Source of the DNA: Streptomyces sp. NBC_01262 | Lineage (GTDB): Bacteria > Actinomycetota > Actinomycetes > Streptomycetales > Streptomycetaceae | DNA length: 64,000 bases | Reading direction: 5' to 3' | Assembly (NCBI RefSeq): GCF_036226365.1 | Contig: NZ_CP108462.1 | Span: 8,352,001-8,416,000, forward strand | Shown here: positions 15,411-22,927 of the stretch, piece after piece | How the letters are laid out: each line of letters begins with the position of its first letter | Numbering within the stretch: position 1 is the first letter of the stretch | Translations under genes and position numbers: made by a program | Notes under the pieces: model-generated | The model's database searches: none | What the model was told of the DNA's origin: nothing | The model's input: the letters and a program-made list of their open reading frames with translations, nothing else

Positions 15411-16430
15411 ATGAGCGCGAGCTCAAGCTCAAGCACGCGTGCGCCCGCCGTCGAGGCGCACGACCTGGTCAAGACCTACCCCGGCGATGTGAAGGCCCTC
15501 AGCGGCATGGGCATAACCGTCGAGGCCGGCACCGTCTTCGGACTGCTCGGCCCCAACGGCGCCGGCAAGTCCACCACCGTCAAGATCCTCACCACCCTCG
15601 CCCGCCCCGACTCCGGCACCGCCGTCGTCGCCGGGCACGACGCCCTGCGCCACCCCGACCGCGTACGCCGCGCCATCGGCGTCGTGGCCCAGAAGTCCGG
15701 CGCCGACCCGGTCGCCACCGGCCGTGACAACCTGCTGCTCCAGGGCCGGCTGTACGGGGTCCGGGGCGCCGTCCTCGTCCGCCGGGTCGACGAGCTGCTG
15801 GAGCGTTTCGACCTGGCCGACGCAGCCAAGCGCATGGTCCGTACGTACTCCGGCGGCATGCAGCGACGGCTCGATGTGGCGCTCGGCCTGGTCCACCGGC
15901 CCGAGGTGCTCTTCCTGGACGAGCCGACCACCGGGCTGGACCCGGAGGCCCGCACCGCGATGTGGGAGGAGATCTCCCGGCTCGCCGGCGACGAGGGGCT
16001 GACGATCCTGCTCACCACGCACTACCTGGAGGAGGCCGACCGGCTCGCCGAGCGCATCGCCATCGTCGACCGCGGCCGCGTCGTCGTCGAGGGCAGCCCC
16101 GACGAGCTCAAGGGCGAACTGCGCGGCGACGCCGTCCAGATCGAGCTGCGCGAGGATGTCCGCCCGGTCGACGCCCAACTGCTGGAGACCGCGCTGGGCG
16201 AGTACGCGGGCGTACGCGAAGCGGTGCTCGACGGGCGGCGGCTCAGCGCCCGAGCCGACGACGGGGCGGCGGCGGTGCCGCGCGTGCTGGCCGTACTGGA
16301 GCGGGAGGGCGCGGCGGTCGCGTCCGTGACGGTGGCCAGGCCCTCGCTGGACGATGTGTATCTGCGCTACGCGGGCCGCCGGTTCGCCGAGGCGAACGAC
16401 AACCTGATCACCGCCGGAGGCGCACGATGA
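15411..16430 (+). CDS. ABC transporter ATP-binding protein, DrrA-like (drug/lipid export)
   Basis: Nucleotide-binding subunit of 339 residues for an ABC-2 type exporter. Motifs in order: Walker A GPNGAGKS, Q-loop in GVVAQKSG, signature YSGGMQRR, Walker B VLFLDEPTTG and the H-loop LLTTHYLEEA. The C-terminal 80 residues form the extra domain of DrrA-type proteins. The start at 15411 has GGAGGA 7 bases upstream; an in-frame ATG at 15396 lies before that site. The permease gene follows with an ATGA overlap. Probable role: export of a hydrophobic compound under PadR control. Confidence 0.93.
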   Translation: MSASSSSSTRAPAVEAHDLVKTYPGDVKALSGMGITVEAGTVFGLLGPNGAGKSTTVKILTTLARPDSGTAVVAGHDALRHPDRVRRAIGVVAQKSGADPVATGRDNLLLQGRLYGVRGAVLVRRVDELLERFDLADAAKRMVRTYSGGMQRRLDVALGLVHRPEVLFLDEPTTGLDPEARTAMWEEISRLAGDEGLTILLTTHYLEEADRLAERIAIVDRGRVVVEGSPDELKGELRGDAVQIELREDVRPVDAQLLETALGEYAGVREAVLDGRRLSARADDGAAAVPRVLAVLEREGAAVASVTVARPSLDDVYLRYAGRRFAEANDNLITAGGAR

Positions 16431-17206
16431 GCACCGAAACCCTCACCCAGACCTGGTACATGACCCAGCGTCAGCTCATGGCGCTCCTGCGGCAGCCGGT
16501 CTTCCTGGTCATCACGCTCATCCAGCCGGTCATCTGGCTGTTCCTGTTCGGCGCGCTCTTCCGCAAGGTCGTCGAACTGCCCGGCTTCGGCGCCACGTCC
16601 TACCTGGACTACCTGGTCCCCGGCATCGTGGTGATGAGTGCGCTGGGCTCCAGCATGTGGGCCGGCATGGGCACCCTGGAGGAGATCGAGCGCGGGACGC
16701 TGAACCGCTTCCTCATCACACCGGTCAGCCGAAGCGCCATCATCAACGGCAATGTCGTGCAGCTCGGCCTGTCCACCGCCTTCCAGTCGGTGTGCATCGT
16801 CCTGCTCGGGAAGGCCGGTGGCGCGGACTACCCGGGCGGCATCGGCGGCATCCTCATCCTGATCGCCGCCTCGATCCTGCTGGGCACGGTCTTCGGCGCC
16901 CTGTCGAACGCCATCGGCATGCTGGTGCGGCAACGCGAGAGCATCATCGGCGTCAACACCTTCCTGCTGCTGCCGCTGACCTTCCTGTCCTCCGCCTTCA
17001 TGGCCCCGGCTCTGATGCCGTCCTGGATGCGGCACATCGCGGACTACAACCCGGTCAACTGGGCCATGGTGGCGGGCCGTTCGGCGATGTCCGACAACCC
17101 GGACTGGGGTGTCGTACTCAGCCGCGGCGGCGCGCTGCTCGCGGTCGCGGTCGCGGCGGTGTGGCTGTCGACGCGGACCTTCCGTACGTACCAGAAGTCG
17201 GTCTGA
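16427..17206 (+). CDS. ABC-2 type permease, DrrB-like
   Basis: Membrane subunit of 259 residues coupled to the ATPase gene (ATGA at 16427-16430). Six hydrophobic segments can be seen, the first at VFLVITLIQPVIWLFLFGAL and the last at LLAVAVAAVWL near the C-terminus. MGTLEEIERGTLNRFLITPV is the conserved cytoplasmic loop of ABC-2 exporters that contacts the ATPase. It ends just before a strong shared terminator. Confidence 0.93.
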   Translation: MSTETLTQTWYMTQRQLMALLRQPVFLVITLIQPVIWLFLFGALFRKVVELPGFGATSYLDYLVPGIVVMSALGSSMWAGMGTLEEIERGTLNRFLITPVSRSAIINGNVVQLGLSTAFQSVCIVLLGKAGGADYPGGIGGILILIAASILLGTVFGALSNAIGMLVRQRESIIGVNTFLLLPLTFLSSAFMAPALMPSWMRHIADYNPVNWAMVAGRSAMSDNPDWGVVLSRGGALLAVAVAAVWLSTRTFRTYQKSV

Positions 17207-17234
17207 AGCCGGTCTGAAGCCGGTCTGAACGCGC

Positions 17235-17270
17235 GAGGGCCGCGCTGCCCCTTACGGCGGCGCGGCCCTC
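17235..17270. terminator. Bidirectional terminator between drrB-like and siderophore-interacting protein genes
   Basis: GAGGGCCGCGC at 17235-17245 pairs perfectly with GCGCGGCCCTC at 17260-17270. It lies between two convergent stop codons. Confidence 0.8.
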
Positions 17271-17279
17271 GCCGCGTCC

Positions 17280-18131
17280 TCAGGAGGCCTGCGTCGACTC
17301 CTGCTCGGCCTCGACCTGCTCGTTCCAGACCCGCTTGGACGACTGCCAGCCGTCCTCGTCGTGCCCGAGACGCCAGTAGCCCGAGATCGACAGCCGCTCG
17401 CGCGCCACGCCCCGCTCCACCCGCAGGACGCGCCGCAGCTCCTTCACGAAGCCCGCCTCGCCGTGCACGAAGGCATGGACGTCGCCCGCCGGGAACTCCA
17501 GCCCGGACACGGCGCGTACCAGCTCGCTGCCGACCGGCGCGCCGTCGCGGTGCAGCCAGACGATCTCCGCGTCCGCGGCCGTCTCGATCTTCTGCTCGTC
17601 CGCCTCGCCGTCCACCTCGATGAAGGCGTACGCCCGTGCGCCCGCGGGCAGCCGCTCCAGCGCCGTCGCGATGGCGGGCAGGGCGCTCTCGTCACCGGCC
17701 AGCAGGTGCCAGTCGGCGTCCTCGGCCGGCGCGTAGGCGCCGCCAGGGCCGCCGAAGAGGACTTCGTCACCCGGCTGGGCGTTGGCGGCCCAGGGGCCGG
17801 CCACGCCCTCGTCGCCGTGGTGGACGAAGTCGACCGACAGCTCGCGGGTCTCCGCGTCCCAGCCGCGGACGGTGTACGTACGCTGCACGGGCCACTGTTC
17901 GCGCGGGAACTCGGCGCGGACGCGCTCCGGGTCGAAGGGGCCGGGACCGTAGTCGACGCCGTCGACGGGGAAGAGGATCTTGATGTAGTGGTCGGTGAAA
18001 TCGCCCGCGCCGAAGGCCGCGAGCCCGTCGCCGCCGAGCACGACACGGATCATGTGCGGGGTGAGCCGCTCGACGCGTTCGACGCGCCCTCGGTGCAACT
18101 GCCGCGGCTTGCGCGCCGGACGGTCTGCCAT
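17280..18131 (-). CDS. Siderophore-interacting protein (FAD-dependent ferric-siderophore reductase)
   Basis: A 283-residue ViuB-type flavoprotein that releases iron from siderophores in the cytoplasm. The N-terminal FAD-binding domain has RTYTVRGWD, and a glycine-rich stretch, VLFGGPGGAY, follows. The NAD(P)H-binding/SIP domain runs from LLAGDESALPAIATALE to HAFVHGEAGFVKELRR, ending at LSISGYWRLGHDEDGW. The ATG at 18131 has GGAGGT 6-11 bases upstream, so the frame to 18143 is not used. An iron box lies 25 bp upstream, so iron repression is expected. Confidence 0.93.
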   Translation of the reverse strand: MADRPARKPRQLHRGRVERVERLTPHMIRVVLGGDGLAAFGAGDFTDHYIKILFPVDGVDYGPGPFDPERVRAEFPREQWPVQRTYTVRGWDAETRELSVDFVHHGDEGVAGPWAANAQPGDEVLFGGPGGAYAPAEDADWHLLAGDESALPAIATALERLPAGARAYAFIEVDGEADEQKIETAADAEIVWLHRDGAPVGSELVRAVSGLEFPAGDVHAFVHGEAGFVKELRRVLRVERGVARERLSISGYWRLGHDEDGWQSSKRVWNEQVEAEQESTQAS

Positions 18132-18155
18132 GCGGACCTCCATTGATGTGATTAC

Positions 18156-18169
18156 TTAGGTAAGCCTAA
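18156..18169. promoter_or_regulatory. Iron box (DmdR/IdeR-type operator)
   Basis: TTAGGTAAGCCTAA, within the slightly longer palindromic context ACTTAGGTAAGCCTAAC, matches the actinobacterial iron-regulator consensus (TTAGG...CCTAA). It sits immediately upstream of the siderophore-interacting protein gene and contains the stop codon of the upstream exonuclease gene (18166-18168). Confidence 0.82.
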
Positions 18170-19131
18170 CCCAATACGCCCAGCAGGCGCTGCAAAGATC
18201 CGCCCAAGCCCCACCGCTCCGCCAGCGCCTCGAGAACCTCGGGGTCCGCCGGCTCCTTCGGCAGCGCCGGGTCGAAGGGCGGCAGCGGGACATCGCCCGC
18301 GACCCGCACCACCTTCGGGGCCACGGCGACGTACTCCCGGGCCTCGACCAGCCGCTTGCGCTGCGCCGGGGTGATCCGCGACAGCGGATCGGCGGCGGCC
18401 GCCATGATCCCGGCCAGGTCCCCGTACGCCTCCAGCAGCTTGGCCGCCGTCTTCTCGCCGACGCCGGGCACGCCCGGCAGGCCGTCGCTCGGGTCGCCGC
18501 GCAGCAGGGCGAGGTCGGCGTAGCCGGAGCCGTCGACGCCGTACTTGGCGCGCAGCCAGGACGCGTCGACGATGTCGAGGTTGCCGACGCCCTTGAGGGG
18601 ATACAGCACGCGCACGCCGCGCGCGTCGTCGACCAGCTGGAACAGGTCGCGGTCGCCGGTGACGATGTCGACGGGCCCGGGGGCCAGCCCGGTGAGGGTG
18701 CCGATCACGTCGTCGGCCTCGTAGTCAGGGACGCCGATCCGGGCGATGCCCAGCGCGTCCAGGACCGCCTCGATGACCGGCACCTGCGGGGACAGGGTGT
18801 CGGGGATCTCCTCCACGTCCGAGCCCTCGGGCACCTCCTGCGCCACCCGGTGGGCCTTGTAGGAGGGGATGAGGTCCACCCGCCACTGGGGCCGCCAGTC
18901 GGCGTCCATGCAGGCGACCAGATCGTCGGGGGAGTGGTCGGCGACCAGCCGCGCGATGAAGTCGAGAAGCCCGCGCACGGCGTTCACGGGGGTGCCGTCG
19001 GGGGCCCGGACCGAATCGGGCACGCCGAAGTACGCACGGAAGTAGAGGCTGGCCGTGTCCAGGAGCATCAGGCGTCGCGTCGTCACCTTCCCGATGATGC
19101 CGTACATCACTGACAGCGGCGAAAACCACAT
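18166..19131 (-). CDS. Stand-alone 5'-3' exonuclease (DNA polymerase I N-terminal-domain type)
   Basis: Flap endonuclease/5'-3' exonuclease of up to 321 residues without a polymerase domain. Acidic metal-binding residues are in place: LMLLDTASLYFRAYF, DYEADDVIGTL, VTGDRDLFQLV. The helix-hairpin-helix DNA-binding motif is GLPGVPGVGEKTAAKLL. Start is uncertain: ATG 19131, ATG 19107 and GTG 19086 are in frame; none has a strong Shine-Dalgarno site, and the family core begins at LMLLD (about 19071). The stop codon lies inside the iron box of the next gene. The 5' end faces the Y-RNA/Ro region. Confidence 0.9.
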   Translation of the reverse strand: MWFSPLSVMYGIIGKVTTRRLMLLDTASLYFRAYFGVPDSVRAPDGTPVNAVRGLLDFIARLVADHSPDDLVACMDADWRPQWRVDLIPSYKAHRVAQEVPEGSDVEEIPDTLSPQVPVIEAVLDALGIARIGVPDYEADDVIGTLTGLAPGPVDIVTGDRDLFQLVDDARGVRVLYPLKGVGNLDIVDASWLRAKYGVDGSGYADLALLRGDPSDGLPGVPGVGEKTAAKLLEAYGDLAGIMAAAADPLSRITPAQRKRLVEAREYVAVAPKVVRVAGDVPLPPFDPALPKEPADPEVLEALAERWGLGGSLQRLLGVLG

Positions 19132-19158
19132 GACGCCCCATCCGTGAATCCTTAGAGT
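19130..19158 (+). promoter_or_regulatory. Candidate promoter for the Y-RNA-like region
   Basis: ATGACG (19130-19135), a 17-bp spacer and TAGAGT (19153-19158) resemble a vegetative Streptomyces promoter. Transcription would begin near 19165, just before the first tRNA-like RNA. Weak match at -35. Confidence 0.4.
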
Positions 19159-19180
19159 TTGCGGTGTGAACGCACCTCCC

Positions 19181-19298
19181 GGTGCGAAGACGACGGTTAC
19201 TTCGGTTGATTTAGGTTCGATTCCTGAAAGCCGTTCCGTTCACGCGGAATGGTCGTACCGTCGCCGGCTCTGACCTCGGGAGGCGCGTGCACGGCACC
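19181..19298 (+). ncRNA. Y-RNA-like, tRNA-mimicking RNA 1
   Basis: GGTGC (19181-19185) can pair with GCACC (19294-19298), and CGACGG (19191-19196) with CCGTCG (19258-19263). Inside lies a tRNA T-arm look-alike: stem TTTAGG, loop TTCGATT, stem CCTGAA (19210-19228). An 8-bp hairpin, CCGTTCCG/CGGAATGG with one G-U pair (19231-19252), then stands where an acceptor stem would be, closed by a six-base loop. No D-arm is obvious. CGGTTACTTC (19194-19203) is repeated exactly in RNA 2 (19321-19330). The position next to a Ro60 gene and the T-arm mimicry argue for a bacterial Y RNA. Ends are estimates. Confidence 0.6.
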
Positions 19299-19307
19299 GG
19301 AGCGCCC

Positions 19308-19443
19308 GGTGCGCAGGTCGCGGTTACTTCTTCGGATCCAAGGGTTGCGGGTTCAAGTCCCGCCGTCGCATGGGGCGACGTAGCTCAACCGGAAGAGCAT
19401 TGGCACAAGTCCGCAGCCGATTTCTGATCTCGGGCGCTGCACC
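19308..19443 (+). ncRNA. Y-RNA-like, circularly permuted tRNA-like RNA 2
   Basis: The parts of a tRNA appear in permuted order. T-arm: GCGGG-TTCAAGT-CCCGC (19347-19363). Closed acceptor-like stem: CGTCGC-ATGGG-GCGACG (19364-19380). D-arm: GCTC-AACCGGAA-GAGC (19383-19398). CCAA (19338-19341) pairs with TTGG (19400-19403), and CGGA with TCCG, where the anticodon stem would be. The outer ends GGT-GCAG (19308-19316, two-base bulge) and CTGC-ACC (19437-19443) can form the Ro-binding type of helix. Because the acceptor ends are joined by a loop, it cannot be an ordinary tRNA. It ends 14 bp before the Ro60-like start codon. Confidence 0.75.
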
Positions 19444-19457
19444 AACGGGGGAATCTC

Positions 19458-21038
19458 ATGAGCAAGTTCAATTTCCGTGTCCGCAAGGCGGCTGCCGCCC
19501 TCACCTACGAGGGCGGCGCGGCCTTCACCCGCGACACCAAGCACGACCTCGTGCTCCTCGCCGTCGTCAACATGGTCGGCGAGGACACCTTCTACGAGAA
19601 GGCCGGCGACCGCGACGACCGCTTCCGCACCCTCGTGCGCGCCGTCGCCGTCGAGGACGCCGACTGGACCGTCCGCTTCGTCGGCTGGCTGCGCGGCGAG
19701 GCCAACATGCGCTCCGCCTCGCTGGTCGCCGCTGCCGAGGCGGTCCGGGCCCGCCTGGACGCCGGTCTGCACGGCGACAACCGCCGCCTGGTCGACGCCG
19801 CGTGCCTGCGCGCCGACGAGCCCGGCGAGTTCCTCGCGTACTGGACCGCGTCCTACGGCCGCGCCGTCCCCAAGCCCGTCAAGCGCGGGCTCGCGGACGC
19901 CGTGCGCCGGCTGTACAACGAGCGGTCGCTGCTGAAGTACGACACCGACACCCGTGGCTACCGCTTCGCGGACGTCCTGGAGCTCGTCCACGCGGCGCCC
20001 GACCCGGCCAAGGCGGCATGGCAGGGGCCCCTGTTCAAGCACGCCATCGACCGCCGTCACAACCGGGACGAGGCCGTCCCGGACGCGCTGCGCATGCTGC
20101 GCGCCCGGGCCGAGCTGATGGCCCTGCCGGTGGCGGAGCGCCGGGCGGTCCTGGACCGGCCGGACGGCCCGGAGACGCTCGCGCGTGCCGGGATGACCTG
20201 GGAGGCCCTCGCGGGCTGGCTCCAGGGGCCGATGGACGCGGGCGCGTGGAGCGCCGTGCTGCCCTCCATGGGCCTCATGGCCGTCATCCGCAACCTGCGC
20301 AACCTGGACGAGGCCGCCGTGCCCGACGAGATCGCCGGGCAGCTCGCGGCGCGCCTCGCCGACCCGGAGCAGGTCGCGCGGTCCCGCCAGTTCCCGTACC
20401 GCTTCCTGTCCGCCTACCGCGCCGCGCCCTCGCTGCGCTGGGGCCACGCCCTGGACAAGGCGCTCACGGCGGCCACGGCCAACGTGCCGCGCCTGCCGGG
20501 CCGCACCCTGGTCCTCGTCGACACCTCCGCCTCCATGGGGAGCCCCGTCTCGGCCCGCTCCCAGGTCCGGCACGTGGACATCGGAGCCCTCTTCGGAGCC
20601 GTCCTCGCCCACCGCGGCTCGGACGTCGACCTGGTCGGCTTCGCCGACGGCCACTTCCGGCACAAGCTCAAGCCGGGCGGCTCGCCGCTGCGCGACATCG
20701 AGGCCTTCTGCGCGCGCATCGGCGAGGTCGGCCACGGTACGCAGACGGTCGACGCCCTCCGGGCCACCTACCGGGACCACGATCGGGTCGTGATCATCTC
20801 GGACATGCAGGCCTTCGCCCCCTGGGGCGGCGGCTCGGTGTCCACGGCGGTCCCGGCACAGGTGCCGGTGTTCGGCGTCAACACGACCGGCTACGCACCG
20901 GCCGTCCTCGACGCCGGCCAGCCGAACCGCTACGAGATCGGCGGCTTCAGCGACAAGCTGTTCACCATGGTCGGCCTGCTCAGCGGCAACGACCCGGCGG
21001 CCTGGCCCTGGGAAGCGGGCCGCGAGAGCGCGGCCTGA
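19458..21038 (+). CDS. rsr: TROVE domain protein, bacterial Ro60 orthologue (Rsr)
   Basis: RNA-binding ring protein of 526 residues. The N-terminal two thirds are the helical-repeat TROVE domain that binds Y RNAs and misfolded RNAs: LVLLAVVNMVGEDTFYE, WTVRFVGWLRGEANMRS, LFKHAIDRRHNR and RFLSAYRA are characteristic. The C-terminal von Willebrand A-like domain begins near residue 350 with the MIDAS motif DTSAS (from Asp355), with VIISDMQAF later. The ATG at 19458 has GGGGGA 7-12 bases upstream. The two tRNA-like RNAs directly upstream make a Ro-Y RNA unit, used elsewhere in RNA quality control and stress with ring nucleases such as PNPase. A strong terminator follows. No rtcB or rtcA is in the window. 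Confidence 0.93.
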   Translation: MSKFNFRVRKAAAALTYEGGAAFTRDTKHDLVLLAVVNMVGEDTFYEKAGDRDDRFRTLVRAVAVEDADWTVRFVGWLRGEANMRSASLVAAAEAVRARLDAGLHGDNRRLVDAACLRADEPGEFLAYWTASYGRAVPKPVKRGLADAVRRLYNERSLLKYDTDTRGYRFADVLELVHAAPDPAKAAWQGPLFKHAIDRRHNRDEAVPDALRMLRARAELMALPVAERRAVLDRPDGPETLARAGMTWEALAGWLQGPMDAGAWSAVLPSMGLMAVIRNLRNLDEAAVPDEIAGQLAARLADPEQVARSRQFPYRFLSAYRAAPSLRWGHALDKALTAATANVPRLPGRTLVLVDTSASMGSPVSARSQVRHVDIGALFGAVLAHRGSDVDLVGFADGHFRHKLKPGGSPLRDIEAFCARIGEVGHGTQTVDALRATYRDHDRVVIISDMQAFAPWGGGSVSTAVPAQVPVFGVNTTGYAPAVLDAGQPNRYEIGGFSDKLFTMVGLLSGNDPAAWPWEAGRESAA

Positions 21039-21043
21039 TCATC

Positions 21044-21073
21044 CCCCCGGAGCGGCTTCGGCCGCTCCGGGGG
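21044..21073. terminator. Strong hairpin terminator with TTCG tetraloop
   Basis: A perfect 13-bp stem, CCCCCGGAGCGGC (21044-21056) and GCCGCTCCGGGGG (21061-21073), is closed by TTCG. It lies between the convergent rsr and DUF2510 genes and probably serves both. Confidence 0.9.
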
Positions 21074-21079
21074 CTTCCG

Positions 21080-22069
21080 TCATACCCCGGTGCCGGAGGA
21101 GGAGCCCGTTTCCTTGACCCCCTTGGTGATGGTGTCCATCACGGACAGCGTCGGGGCCTTGGAGCTGACGTCGAAGCCGAAGCGCAGCACGACCAGCTTG
21201 GAGCTGTCGGCGGGCGAGGGGAAGACGACCGACTGGACGTAGCCGTCGTCGCCCTTGGCCGTCACGACCTTCCAGCGGACCAGGTAGCCCTTCTGCCCGG
21301 CGACGGTGACCGCCTCCGACTTGAGCTGGGTGTGGGAGGTGATCGCGCCGTAGGCCTTCGTGCCGTACGCCTCGGTGGCCGCCTTGGAGATGTCCTCCTT
21401 GGCGGCGGCCTCGGCGGTCGTGGCCTTGAGCCCGGCGGTCTTGGCCGGAAGGGCGTTGAGCCCGCCCCGGGCGCAGGACAGGGTGGCGTCGGCGGGGCAG
21501 GCGTACTCCCCGACCACCATCACCGCCTTGCCGGACGTGTCGTAGCCCCCGCTCCAGCCGTCCGGCAGCGGGATGCTGACGCCGTCCAGCACATCCGGCA
21601 GGAAGCCCGCCTCCGCGCTCGGCACGGCCGACGGGGCCGTCGACGGCGCGCCGCTCTGCCCGCCGCCGGGGCCGCCCGGGCCGCCCTGGCCCTGGTCGCC
21701 GGGGCCGCCGCTCTGGCCGCCGCCGAAGGGGGCGCTGGCGGAGGGGTTCGGCTGGGTGGCCGAAGTGTCGTTACTGCTGCCGTTGGAGGTGAGGGCGACG
21801 ACACCGCCGACGACCGCCCCGACCACGACGACCGCGGCCACCACGGCGATGGCTATCCGGCCGCGGCTGCGCACCGCCGGGGCACCCCCGGCCACCACGT
21901 CACCCGGCTGATAGGGCGGATAGCCCGGCAGGGGAGCGGTGGCCGAGGCCGGGTCCTGGGCGCTGCGGGTGTACTCGGTCCACTCGGTCCCGTCCCACCA
22001 GCGTTCGAGGGCAGGGGCGTCGTTACCTGTGTGCCCGGGCTCGGGGTACCAGCCGGGCGGGGTCGTCAT
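21080..22069 (-). CDS. DUF2510 membrane-anchored secreted protein
   Basis: About 329 residues. The N-terminus has the short tryptophan-rich DUF2510 module (PPGWYPEPG ... RWWDGTEWTEYTR). A single transmembrane helix follows (IAIAVVAAVVVVGAVVGGVV, about residues 72-91), then a Gly/Ser/Pro/Gln-rich linker and an extracellular domain with two cysteines (YACPADATLSCARG) that may form a disulphide. The C-terminal domain has no motif I can tie to a function. The ATG at 22069 is used; a GTG two codons earlier (22075) is equally possible. It is separated from rsr by the shared terminator. Confidence 0.82.
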   Translation of the reverse strand: MTTPPGWYPEPGHTGNDAPALERWWDGTEWTEYTRSAQDPASATAPLPGYPPYQPGDVVAGGAPAVRSRGRIAIAVVAAVVVVGAVVGGVVALTSNGSSNDTSATQPNPSASAPFGGGQSGGPGDQGQGGPGGPGGGQSGAPSTAPSAVPSAEAGFLPDVLDGVSIPLPDGWSGGYDTSGKAVMVVGEYACPADATLSCARGGLNALPAKTAGLKATTAEAAAKEDISKAATEAYGTKAYGAITSHTQLKSEAVTVAGQKGYLVRWKVVTAKGDDGYVQSVVFPSPADSSKLVVLRFGFDVSSKAPTLSVMDTITKGVKETGSSSGTGV

Positions 22070-22131
22070 CGTCACGGGCCAAATTTAAGTCCCTCCGGCT
22101 AAGAATCCCGTGAGATGACGGCCTGTCCCGA

Positions 22132-22923
22132 TTACAAGGGGGTCACGTAAGCGCTCGCGATCCCGCCGTCCACCAGGAATTCCGACCCGGTGATGAAGGA
22201 GGAGTCGTCGCTGGCGAGGAAGGCGACGGCCGCCGCGATCTCCGGCGCCTCGGCGAACCGGCCCAGCGGAATGTGCACCAGCCGGCGCGCGGCCCGCTCC
22301 GGGTCCTTGGCGAACAGCTCCTGGAGCAGGGGCGTGTTGACCGGCCCCGGGCACAGCGCGTTGACCCGGATGCCCTCGCGGGCGAACTGCACGCCCAGCT
22401 CGCGGGACATCGCCAGGACGCCGCCCTTGGAGGCGGTGTACGAGATCTGCGAGGTGGCCGAGGCCATGACGGCGACAAAGCTCGCGGTGTTGATGATCGA
22501 GCCCCGGCCCTGGCGCTGCATGTACGGCAGGACGGCCTTGCAGCACAGGTAGACCGAGGTCAGGTTGACGTCCTGGACGCGCTTCCAGGCCTCGATGCCG
22601 GTGGTGAGGATCGAGTCGTCGTCGGGCGGTGAGATGCCCGCGTTGTTGAAGGCGATGTCGACGGATCCGTAGGTGTCGTACGCCGCCTTGAACAGCGCGT
22701 CCACCTGCTCGGCGTCGGTGACGTCCACCTTGACGAAGATGCCGCCGACCTCGGTGGCGGCCGCCTTGCCGGAGGTGTCGTCGATGTCGGCGCAGACGAC
22801 GTGCGCGCCCTCGGAGGCCAGCCGGCGGGCGGTGGCGAGCCCGATGCCGCTGCCGGCGCCGGTGATCACCGCGGTGCGGCCCACGAGACGGCGGCAAACC
22901 GGTGCTTGCTCTGCTTGGGTCAC
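22132..22923 (-). CDS. SDR family oxidoreductase
   Basis: Classical short-chain dehydrogenase of 263 residues. Rossmann motif TGAGSGIG, the NNAG motif in AFNNAGIS, catalytic Ser in NTASFV and the YTASK active-site motif are all present; PGPVNTPLL and GSEFLVDGG are typical near the C-terminus. The GTG start at 22923 has GGAGGA 10 bases upstream and lies 4 bp after the aldehyde dehydrogenase stop. It is the third gene of an operon with a glutamine-synthetase-like ligase and an aldehyde dehydrogenase, so it may act in the same polyamine or amino-alcohol pathway. The exact substrate cannot be told from sequence. Confidence 0.92.
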   Translation of the reverse strand: MTQAEQAPVCRRLVGRTAVITGAGSGIGLATARRLASEGAHVVCADIDDTSGKAAATEVGGIFVKVDVTDAEQVDALFKAAYDTYGSVDIAFNNAGISPPDDDSILTTGIEAWKRVQDVNLTSVYLCCKAVLPYMQRQGRGSIINTASFVAVMASATSQISYTASKGGVLAMSRELGVQFAREGIRVNALCPGPVNTPLLQELFAKDPERAARRLVHIPLGRFAEAPEIAAAVAFLASDDSSFITGSEFLVDGGIASAYVTPL

Positions 22924-22927
22924 TGGA

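Noticed and set aside
19346..19400. An ordinary tRNA gene (canonical T-loop and D-loop sequences)
   Set aside because: The arms are in permuted order, the acceptor stem is closed by a loop, and no anticodon loop or free 3' end can be drawn. It fits a Y-RNA tRNA-like module instead.
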